A DNA stretch of 5,525 nt from Pedococcus sp. Lineage in GTDB: Bacteria > Actinomycetota > Actinomycetes > Actinomycetales > Dermatophilaceae. Below, in pieces: positions 1-5,525 of this stretch (the stretch's first letter is position 1; each line of letters opens with the position of its first letter). The translations under genes and the position numbers were made by a program. Where the stretch lies: the NCBI GenBank assembly GCA_025936615.1, contig JAICSZ010000164.1, positions 1 through 5,525 of the forward strand. The letters are read 5' to 3'. The notes under the pieces are model-generated. The model saw only the letters and a list, made by a program, of their open reading frames with translations, had not been told where the DNA came from and made no database searches.

Positions 1-136
1 AGTGAAGGGCAGATTGCTCACGTGTTACTCACCCGTTCGCCGCTCGTGTACTCCCGAAGGAGCCTTACCGCTCGACTTGCATGTGTTAAGCACGCCGCCA
101 GCGTTCGTCCTGAGCCAGGATCAAACTCTCCGTTGA
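1..136 (-). rRNA. rrs: 16S ribosomal RNA, 5' end (partial)
   Basis: This is the first ~136 nucleotides of the small-subunit rRNA, read on the minus strand and cut by the left window edge. The universal 5' segment AGAGTTTGATCCTGGCTC begins at 129, followed by the conserved stretch that includes GCTGGCGGCGTGCTTAAC. In E. coli numbering the first A of that motif is position 8, which puts the mature 5' end near 136; the true end could differ by a few bases. The V1 helix has a CTCC-UUCG-GGAG hairpin at 51-62. It is followed by the helix 6-8 region ending in GTGAGCAATCTGCCC, which resembles Nocardioides 16S from memory. It is the first gene of an rRNA operon whose remainder lies outside the window. 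Confidence 0.97.
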
Positions 137-332
137 ATTCTTGTGACAGCCACGCGAGCACGAGGCCCACGCGGTTCATCATCATCATGGAGTATCCCGG
201 CAAGAGTTGCTCTCCCACATATCGCGGGATCGCGTTGTCTCACCTATAAGGAATCATCGGCAGATACCGAGCAACGACGAATCGCTGCTCGCAACCTGCC
301 GACTGGCGTTACAAATTAATTCGTCGACTTTT

Positions 333-355
333 GGCACACTGTTGAGTTCTCAAGG
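333..355 (-). promoter_or_regulatory. BoxA-type rRNA antitermination site
   Basis: The minus strand reads TTGAGAACTCAACAGTGTG, an element found in the leader and the 16S-23S spacer of actinobacterial rRNA operons. By analogy with E. coli boxA it is bound in the nascent RNA by NusB/NusE and helps RNA polymerase read through the long untranslated operon. It lies about 50 bases downstream of the proximal start site and about 200 bases before 16S, which is a normal place for it. The identification rests on recalled motif similarity, not on a search. Confidence 0.78.
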
Positions 356-374
356 ATCAAGCGCGCACCGCAGT

Positions 375-395
375 GCAGCCTCTCGGCCTGGCTGC
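375..395 (-). other. Hairpin at the 5' end of the proximal rRNA transcript
   Basis: The transcript can form a 6-bp stem, GCAGCC (395-390) with GGCTGC (380-375), around a 9-base loop, starting about 9 nucleotides after the predicted start site. An outer CCGCAG/CTGCGG pairing is also possible with flanking bases. It contains AGGCCGAGAGGC (389-378), which recurs downstream of the distal promoter. The position suggests a 5'-protective or early-leader structure. It is not followed by a U-tract, so it is unlikely to be a terminator. Confidence 0.5.
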
Positions 396-410
396 GGGGC
401 AACCTGGTAA

Positions 411-439
411 AACTTACCGGGCTTGCCGGCCCGAGTCAA
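411..439 (-). promoter_or_regulatory. Proximal rRNA promoter
   Basis: A -35 box TTGACT (439-434) and a -10 box TAAGTT (416-411) are separated by 17 bases. The predicted start is a purine near 404. This matches primary (HrdB/SigA-type) sigma promoters of actinobacterial rRNA operons, in which TTGACT is a common -35. The -35 lies within the 9-mer GATTTGACT, which is repeated exactly at the distal promoter. The upstream flank is GC-rich, so no AT-rich UP element is present. Confidence 0.82.
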
Positions 440-609
440 ATCACGTCCGGCTCCTCCGGTCCACCGCAGGCCACGTCCACCGGTGCGATCCGGACGGCGC
501 CGAAGAGCGCGTCCGAGCCATCTCGGTCGAGGTGTCCTGCGAAGGGGTTCCGCCTCGGGGGCCGGCCACCCGGCCTCTCGGCCTTGTGTCCCGCCGCTCC
601 CTGGCGACA
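440..609 (-). other. Inter-promoter region of the rRNA operon, no gene seen
   Basis: This is the 5' part of the transcript from the distal promoter, running into the proximal promoter. It is GC-rich with potential hairpins around 553-584. I see no third -35/-10 pair, no tRNA and no convincing coding frame. A 74-codon reading frame (660-436) crosses it but spans the distal promoter and ends inside the proximal -35 box, so I do not call it a gene. Confidence 0.6.
572..584 (-). other. GAGA-loop hairpin in the distal rRNA transcript, shared motif
   Basis: The minus strand reads AGGCCGAGAGGCC. This gives a 4-bp GGCC/GGCC stem closed by GAGA, a GNRA-type tetraloop. The 12-mer AGGCCGAGAGGC occurs again at 389-378, so each promoter is followed by the same element: 22 bases past the -10 in the proximal unit and 31 bases past it in the distal unit. 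This suggests promoter-leader duplication or a shared early-transcript function. A chance match is possible in such GC-rich DNA. Confidence 0.4.
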
Positions 610-615
610 GGCAGA

Positions 616-645
616 ACAGTACGAGGGCCGCTCAAGGGCAGTCAA
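616..645 (-). promoter_or_regulatory. Distal rRNA promoter
   Basis: A -35 box TTGACT (645-640) and a -10 box TACTGT (621-616, fitting TAnnnT) are separated by 18 bases. The predicted start is near 607-609. With the proximal promoter about 205 bases downstream, it forms the tandem arrangement common for bacterial rRNA operons. The -35 box lies 37 bases after the stop codon of the preceding hydroxy-acid oxidase gene. It is somewhat less certain than the proximal site because of the 18-base spacing and weaker -10. Confidence 0.7.
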
Positions 646-666
646 ATCGGCCGGTGTCATCGGCCG
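646..666 (-). repeat. CGGCCGAT direct repeat / hairpin abutting the distal -35 box
   Basis: CGGCCGAT occurs at 666-659 and again at 653-646, with a 13-base period, and directly abuts the TTGACT of the distal promoter. Because CGGCCG is self-complementary, the same bases can form a 6-bp GC hairpin with a 7-base loop (660-654), followed by ATTT. It could be a regulator site placed as an activator would be, or a weak terminator for the upstream operon. The sequence alone does not decide between these. Confidence 0.35.
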
Positions 667-682
667 TCACGCCCGCTCGGGG

Positions 683-1732
683 TCAGGGCCTCGCCGGCAC
701 CAGCAGGTCGGCCGGCACCGTGGTGACCGTGGCGCAGCCGGCGAGCCGGAGTGCGTCGGCGAGCTCGGTGTCGAGCTCTCGGAACATCCGGGTCACGCCG
801 TCGCGGCCGTCGACCGCCAGCGCGTACAGCGGCAGCCGTCCCAGGAAGACCCCCCGGGCGCCGAGGGCCAGGGCGGCGAGCGCGTGCCGGGAGCTGCGCA
901 CGCCCCCGTCGACGTACACCTCCGTGCTGCCGCCCACCTCCTCCACGACGGCGGCCAGCCGGTCCGCGGTGGCCGCGGCGTAGTCGAGCTGACGTCCACC
1001 GTGGTTGGACACCCACACGGCGCCCGCGCCGGCGTCGACGCAGCGACGGGCGTCAGCGGGACGCAGCACCCCCTTGACCACCACCGGGAGGCCGGTGGCC
1101 TGAGCGAGCCAGTCGACGTCCTGCGGCCCGAGGTCGGTCGCCTTCTCGTCGCCCGGGCTCTCGCCGTACCCCGGCGGGAAGTTGGCGCGCAGCCACCCGG
1201 GCTCGGCAGCGTCGAGAAGGCTGCGGTCCGCACCGTCGTACTTGGTGCCGACGACCGGGGTGTCGGCGGTGAGGACGAGGGCTGCCGCCCCCGCTGCCAC
1301 CGCCCGCTCGAGCAGCGGCAGGCCGGTATGGCGCTCGGCGGTGACGTACATCTGCAGCCACCAGTCGACGCCGGTTGCGGCGATGTCCTCGAAGGCGCTG
1401 CCGGCGTTGCTGGACACCACCATCAGCGCGCCGGCCTCGGCGGCCGCCCGGGCCATCGCCAGCTCGCCGTCCGGGTGGGCGGCGCGCTGCAGCGTCGTGG
1501 GGGCGATCGCCAGGGGCGTCGCCACGGGTGTCCCGAGCAGGGAGGTGCCGGTCTGCACGTCAGTGACGTCGCGCATCACCTGCGGCAGGAACCGGAACCG
1601 GTCCCAGGCCCGTGTCGCCTCGGCGGCGCTCACGCCGTCCCGGGCACCTTGGCGCACGTAGCGGAACACCATCTCCGGCAGCACCTCCCCCGCGCGCTGC
1701 TCGAGGCCGTCGACGAACCGCTGTGCCGTCAC
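683..1732 (-). CDS. FMN-dependent alpha-hydroxy-acid oxidase/dehydrogenase (LldD / glycolate oxidase family)
   Basis: This 349-residue TIM-barrel flavoprotein is predicted to oxidise a 2-hydroxy acid (lactate, glycolate, mandelate or similar) to the 2-keto acid. The electron acceptor cannot be read from the sequence. There is no signal peptide, so it is cytosolic or peripheral. Family landmarks are in order: Tyr25 in [15 protein letters not shown] (77-82), SSN (107-109), QMY (127-129), TADTP (155-159), Lys220 in VVVKGVL, the catalytic SNHGGRQLD (242-250; base His244, substrate Arg247), and FMN-phosphate binding DGGVRSS (275-281) and GR (298-299). One oddity: after DTP the protein reads VVGTK, whereas glycolate and lactate oxidases have RLGRR, so an Arg lining the substrate pocket seems absent. 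The GTG start overlaps the tyrS stop (GTGA) and has a strong Shine-Dalgarno, so translation is probably coupled. The substrate is unknown. MftD is less likely because the N-terminus differs. Confidence 0.9.
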   Translation of the reverse strand: MTAQRFVDGLEQRAGEVLPEMVFRYVRQGARDGVSAAEATRAWDRFRFLPQVMRDVTDVQTGTSLLGTPVATPLAIAPTTLQRAAHPDGELAMARAAAEAGALMVVSSNAGSAFEDIAATGVDWWLQMYVTAERHTGLPLLERAVAAGAAALVLTADTPVVGTKYDGADRSLLDAAEPGWLRANFPPGYGESPGDEKATDLGPQDVDWLAQATGLPVVVKGVLRPADARRCVDAGAGAVWVSNHGGRQLDYAAATADRLAAVVEEVGGSTEVYVDGGVRSSRHALAALALGARGVFLGRLPLYALAVDGRDGVTRMFRELDTELADALRLAGCATVTTVPADLLVPARP

Positions 1733-3003
1733 CCGACCACCTCCACGCCCGCGACGCTCTTCTTGCCGCGGCGCAGGACCAGCCAGGAGCCGCCCACCAG
1801 GTCCGCGTCGGCGGGGGCGAAGTCGGGATCTCCGACCCGTTCGTTGTTGAGGTAGGCCCCGCCCTCCCCCACCGTGCGCCGGGCCTCGCTCCTGCTCTTC
1901 GAGAGGCCCGCCGCGACCAGCAGGTCGACGATGCCGGGCACGCCGTCGCCACGCTTCACCTGGACCGACCCGGCCTCACGCAGGGCGGCCGCCAGCGTGC
2001 CGGCGTCGAGCTCCCGCAGCGCGCCGCCGCCGAACAACGCCGCCGATGCGGCCGTGATCCGCGCGGTCTCCTCCGCCCCGTGCACGAGGGTGGTCACGTG
2101 CTCGGCGAGGGCCCGCTGGCCCGCCCGCAGGTACGGCTTCTCCGTCGTCTGCGCCTCGAGCTCCTCGATCTCGGCATGGCTCAGGAAGGTGAACGCCCGC
2201 AGGAGCTCTCCGACCTTCTCGTCCTCGACGTTGAGCCAGAACTGGAAGAACGCGTAGGGCGAGAGCATCTCGGGGTCGAGCCACAGCGCGCCGCCCTCGG
2301 TCTTGCCGTACTTCGTGCCGTCCGCCCGGGTCACCAGGGGGGTGGCGAGCGCGTGCACCCGGGCCCCGTCGGCGCGTCGGATCAGCTCGACACCGCTGGT
2401 GATGTTCCCCCACTGGTCGCTGCCACCGGTCTGCAGCGTGACGCCGTAGTCGCGGTAGAGGTTGAGGTAGTCCATCGACTGCAGCAGCACGTAGCTGAAC
2501 TCGGTGTAGGAGATGCCCGCCTCCAGACGCGACCTGACCACGTCACGGGCGAGCATCCGGTTGACCGGGAAGTGCTTGCCGACGTCGCGCAGGAAGTCGA
2601 TCGTGGACAGGCTCGCGGTCCAGTCGTAGTTGTTCACCATGGTGGCGGCGTTCCCGCCCGAGAAGGACAGGAACGGCTCGATCTGGACCCGCACCTTGTC
2701 GACCCAGGACCTGACCACGTCGAGCGAGTTCAGCGTCCGCTCACCGGACTCCTTGGGGTCGCCGATCATCCCGGTCGCCCCGCCGACCAGCGCGAAGGGC
2801 ACGTGTCCGGCGTCCTGCAGCCGGCGGGCGGTGAGGATCTGGAGCAGGTTGCCCATGTGCAGGCTCGGGGCAGTGGGGTCGAAGCCGACGTAGAACCGCA
2901 CCGGGCGCTCGTCCATCTCGGCGCGAAGCGCGTCGAGGTCCGTCGAGTGCGCGATCAGCCCCCGCCACTCGAGGTCGTCGAGAACGTGCAGGTCGGAGCT
3001 CAC
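1729..3003 (-). CDS. tyrS: Tyrosyl-tRNA synthetase (TyrRS, class I)
   Basis: The enzyme charges tRNA-Tyr with tyrosine through a tyrosyl-adenylate, in the cytosol as a dimer. I place the start at GTG 3003 (424 residues) because AAAGGG sits 5 bases upstream. A GTG at 3042 in the same frame would add 13 residues, has no clear Shine-Dalgarno and would overlap the preceding gene. In the 424-residue numbering, YVGFDPTA lies at 38-45, the HIGH-equivalent HMGN at 49-52, and the tyrosine pocket SYVLLQSMD around 170-178 (Tyr171, Gln175, Asp178). GGSDQWGN is at 193-200 and the KMSKS-equivalent KYGKT at 231-235, close to the Geobacillus enzyme numbering. A C-terminal S4-like RNA-binding domain starts at about 357 ([17 protein letters not shown]). 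Length and motifs are normal and the gene looks intact. It lies 26 bases after the serine hydrolase and overlaps the next gene by 4 bases. No T-box leader is visible upstream. Confidence 0.97.
   Translation of the reverse strand: MSSDLHVLDDLEWRGLIAHSTDLDALRAEMDERPVRFYVGFDPTAPSLHMGNLLQILTARRLQDAGHVPFALVGGATGMIGDPKESGERTLNSLDVVRSWVDKVRVQIEPFLSFSGGNAATMVNNYDWTASLSTIDFLRDVGKHFPVNRMLARDVVRSRLEAGISYTEFSYVLLQSMDYLNLYRDYGVTLQTGGSDQWGNITSGVELIRRADGARVHALATPLVTRADGTKYGKTEGGALWLDPEMLSPYAFFQFWLNVEDEKVGELLRAFTFLSHAEIEELEAQTTEKPYLRAGQRALAEHVTTLVHGAEETARITAASAALFGGGALRELDAGTLAAALREAGSVQVKRGDGVPGIVDLLVAAGLSKSRSEARRTVGEGGAYLNNERVGDPDFAPADADLVGGSWLVLRRGKKSVAGVEVVG
1740..1744 (-). promoter_or_regulatory. Ribosome binding site of the hydroxy-acid oxidase gene
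   Basis: GGAGG lies 7 bases before the GTG at 1732, inside the last codons of tyrS. It supports the GTG start that overlaps the tyrS stop codon. Confidence 0.8.
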
Positions 3004-3008
3004 GGGGT

Positions 3009-3014
3009 CCCTTT
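3009..3014 (-). promoter_or_regulatory. Ribosome binding site deciding the tyrS start
   Basis: AAAGGG lies 5 bases upstream of GTG 3003 and just after the stop codon of the serine hydrolase gene (3030). No comparable site precedes the alternative GTG at 3042. Confidence 0.7.
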
Positions 3015-3029
3015 CGTCGCGGTCAGCGC

Positions 3030-4370
3030 TCAAGCCTGCCACTCACCGAACGCCTGAGGCTCGTGGGTCACGAGGTAGGTCGCCCAGTTCATCTTCGTGA
3101 CCCGCCCGCCGGCGTCCCGGGTCACTCGCAGCAGCTCCCCCTCCTCACGCCCCGACACCGTGCGGTAGACGTCGGCGGCGACCCTCTCGAACCGCGACGA
3201 CGGCTTGTGCTCCGGCAGCGACGGTGAGCGCGCCTCCAGCCGTCCCTCGCGAACGGAGAACGTCAGCGGGCTGCCCTCGGACCACCAGACGCCCAGCAGG
3301 TCGGCGAGCTCCTCGGGAACGCTGCTGCCGGGCCGCCACGGCTCGGGGTCGACGGGCTCGCTGTCGGTGACGTGGTCGGCCAGCCGGATCGCCAGCTCGC
3401 CGATGTCGGAGGTGGTTCCCGAGTTGGTGAGCGCCACGCCGCCGGTCCGGCTCTCCCGGTCGGTGAACAGGGCGGTGATGTGGCCGGGCATGCCGCCGGT
3501 GTGTCCGACGTACGTGCGGGTGCCGGAGCGCACCAGGAAGAAGCCGAGGCCCATCGCAGAGGTCCAGCGTTCGCGGTCCATCAGGATCTGCGGCTGGCAC
3601 ATCTCCTCGATGGTGTCCGGCGACAGCACCTCGGCGACCGGGTCGGCCACGAACGCGGACCAGCGCGCGAGGTCGGCCCCGGTGCTGGCCAGCCCGCCGC
3701 AGGGATCCATGGCGCCCAGGTCGTGCGCCGGCTGTGGGACGGGGACGTCGGAGTACGGCGGGACGTAGTAGCCGTCGGCGTGGGCTCCCGTGAAGCCGAC
3801 CGTCGTACGACGCATCTCCAGCGGGTCGAGGATGCGGGCGCGCAGGGCGTCGTACCACTCCCGTCCGTCGAGGCGGGCGACGACCTCGCCCAGCATCGAG
3901 TAGGCGAGGTTCGAGTAGTGCCAGAGCCGGTTCGGCGGGTGCACTCGCTCGGCCTCGTTGAAGCCGGACACCAGCTGCTCGCGGTCCGGGAACACGAGCG
4001 CCTCCCAGACGTCGCCGAGCGGCTCGCGCTGCATGCCGCTCGCGTGGGCCAGGCACTGCCGGATCGTCACCCCGGGCCGGGTCACGTCGGGGACGAACGC
4101 GTCGAGCGTGTCGTCGAGGCCCAGCCGGCCCTCGTCCCGCAGCTGCATCACCATCGACGCGGTGAACGTCTTGGTGTTGGAGGCCACCAGGAACTGGTCG
4201 TCGGACCCTGGCGGTGTCGCGGGGTCGTCGAGGCGGGCCGCCCCGATCCCGTCGTGCCAGACCAGGCCACCGCCACGGACCACGCCGGCGAAGAGACCGG
4301 GCACCCGGTCCTTGCGCTGCTGGTCGAGGCCGATGCGGTGCAGGGCGCGCGTCGTGTCGTCTCGGAGCAT
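3030..4370 (-). CDS. Serine hydrolase, beta-lactamase-like (peptidase family S12)
   Basis: This 446-residue protein has the penicillin-recognising serine hydrolase fold, a family that includes DD-peptidases, D-aminopeptidases, esterases and class C beta-lactamases. The three active-site motifs are present: SNTK (Ser64 nucleophile, Lys67), YSN (Tyr152, Asn154) and HTG (290-292), within GHTGGMPGH. An HxG third motif in place of KTG is seen in Streptomyces R61 DD-peptidase and Ochrobactrum D-aminopeptidase, so hydrolysis of a D-amino-acid peptide, amide or ester fits better than beta-lactam resistance; this is inference. A C-terminal ~95-residue segment (about 350-445), beta-rich and containing GVWWSEG, looks like the small barrel often fused to this family. 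There is no signal peptide or membrane segment, so it is probably cytosolic. ATG 4370 is preceded directly by GTG 4373, an equally possible start. No Shine-Dalgarno is visible, and stop codons at 4380-4382 and 4370-4372 lie at the start, suggesting translational coupling. Confidence 0.9.
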   Translation of the reverse strand: MLRDDTTRALHRIGLDQQRKDRVPGLFAGVVRGGGLVWHDGIGAARLDDPATPPGSDDQFLVASNTKTFTASMVMQLRDEGRLGLDDTLDAFVPDVTRPGVTIRQCLAHASGMQREPLGDVWEALVFPDREQLVSGFNEAERVHPPNRLWHYSNLAYSMLGEVVARLDGREWYDALRARILDPLEMRRTTVGFTGAHADGYYVPPYSDVPVPQPAHDLGAMDPCGGLASTGADLARWSAFVADPVAEVLSPDTIEEMCQPQILMDRERWTSAMGLGFFLVRSGTRTYVGHTGGMPGHITALFTDRESRTGGVALTNSGTTSDIGELAIRLADHVTDSEPVDPEPWRPGSSVPEELADLLGVWWSEGSPLTFSVREGRLEARSPSLPEHKPSSRFERVAADVYRTVSGREEGELLRVTRDAGGRVTKMNWATYLVTHEPQAFGEWQA

Positions 4371-4703
4371 CACCCGATGCTAGACGGCGCCGTCCGGGGT
4401 CCTGGCCAGCAACCGGGCGCCCGCCTCGGCGTCGAGGGGCTCGAAGTGGTCCAGCTGCACCGCCAGGATCGCAGGCCTTCTCGTCCGGGTCGTCGACGAC
4501 GTCGGCCCGGCAGAGCAGCTCGATGCCCGGGTAGTAGCTGGTCGGCACGCCGCCACACCGGGTTGGGCCCGGCCAAGGTGCAGCAGGACCGCCGCGTCCG
4601 CGTCGTACAGGAACTGCGTCGGCGCCACGACGGGGCAGCCGTCCACCTGCCCGGCGTGACCAGCTGGCCGAAGTCGGCGCGCCCGAGGACGTCCTGTCTC
4701 GCG

Positions 4704-5525
<822 letters not shown>

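Larger units (their letters stand above)
137..404 (-). other. rRNA operon leader (pre-16S 5' external spacer)
   Basis: This is about 268 non-coding bases between the proximal rRNA promoter start site (~404) and mature 16S. It carries a promoter-proximal hairpin (375-395), a BoxA-type site (333-355) and a structured segment near 16S. In that segment 194-199 (atcccg) can pair with 225-230 (cgggat), with a smaller AGAG/CTCT hairpin at 203-213 inside. A direct repeat CCACGCG (150-156 and 167-173) lies just upstream of 16S, where the 5' half of the RNase III processing stem is expected. The 3' partner of that stem lies beyond 16S and is outside the window. A (CAT)4 microrepeat at about 178-189 has no evident role. 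No gene is supported here. Confidence 0.8.

Noticed and set aside
178..189. (CAT)4 microrepeat in the rRNA leader.
   Set aside because: Too short to be meaningful; no linked structure.
236..280. TTATAG on the minus strand near 241-247, a possible -10 box in the rRNA leader.
   Set aside because: The best upstream partner (TTGCTC) is a poor -35 at 19-base spacing, and the site is downstream of BoxA, where a promoter would bypass antitermination.
18..410. Short frames on both strands across 16S rRNA and its leader (for example 18-218 minus, 22-249 plus, 207-410 plus).
   Set aside because: They overlap the rRNA gene, BoxA and the proximal promoter region; no coding character.
436..660. A 74-codon minus-strand frame between the oxidase and the proximal rRNA promoter, with fairly high GC at third positions near its end.
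   Set aside because: It starts upstream of and spans the distal promoter boxes, ends inside the proximal -35 box, has only a weak Shine-Dalgarno and resembles no family I know. GC-rich leader DNA can give such frames by chance.
3003..3042. Longer tyrS starting at GTG 3042.
   Set aside because: The extra 13 residues are not family-like, no Shine-Dalgarno precedes them, and GTG 3003 has AAAGGG at 5 bases.

Overview
The window comes from a high-GC actinobacterium, most likely the family Nocardioidaceae (Nocardioides or a close relative). The first ~136 bases are the 5' end of a 16S rRNA gene on the minus strand. Its V1 helix, with a UUCG loop, and the stretch reading GTGAGCAATCTGCCC match what I remember of Nocardioides 16S. 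GTG starts and strong G/C preference at third codon positions in all genes agree with this. Everything supported here is on the minus strand, so transcription runs from high to low coordinates.

Layout in transcription order: 5525-5332, C-terminal 63 residues of argH (argininosuccinate lyase). 5348-4704, a 3-methyladenine DNA glycosylase of the AAG/Mpg family, whose start overlaps argH. 4750-4380, a broken FMN-binding split-barrel gene of the PaiB type, readable only by changing frame four times. 4370-3030, a family S12 (beta-lactamase-like) serine hydrolase without a signal peptide. 3003-1729, tyrS (tyrosyl-tRNA synthetase). 1732-683, an FMN-dependent alpha-hydroxy-acid oxidase or dehydrogenase whose GTG start overlaps the tyrS stop. 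Then 682-137 is non-coding and holds two tandem rRNA promoters, a BoxA-type antitermination site and the rRNA leader, followed by 16S rRNA to the window edge.

Gene spacing is very tight (overlaps or gaps up to 26 bases), so argH to the hydroxy-acid oxidase looks like one polycistronic run. No promoter is evident inside it. The run ends only 37 bases before the distal rRNA -35 box, with no convincing intrinsic terminator, so some read-through into the rRNA operon is possible. The argH-mpg-tyrS segment is housekeeping (arginine synthesis, base-excision repair, tRNA charging). The serine hydrolase and the PaiB remnant sit between mpg and tyrS and look like accessory content.

I do not see an undescribed system here. 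The points most worth a second look are the multiply frameshifted PaiB-like pseudogene, the matched architecture of the two rRNA promoters, and an apparently non-canonical active-site loop in the hydroxy-acid oxidase.
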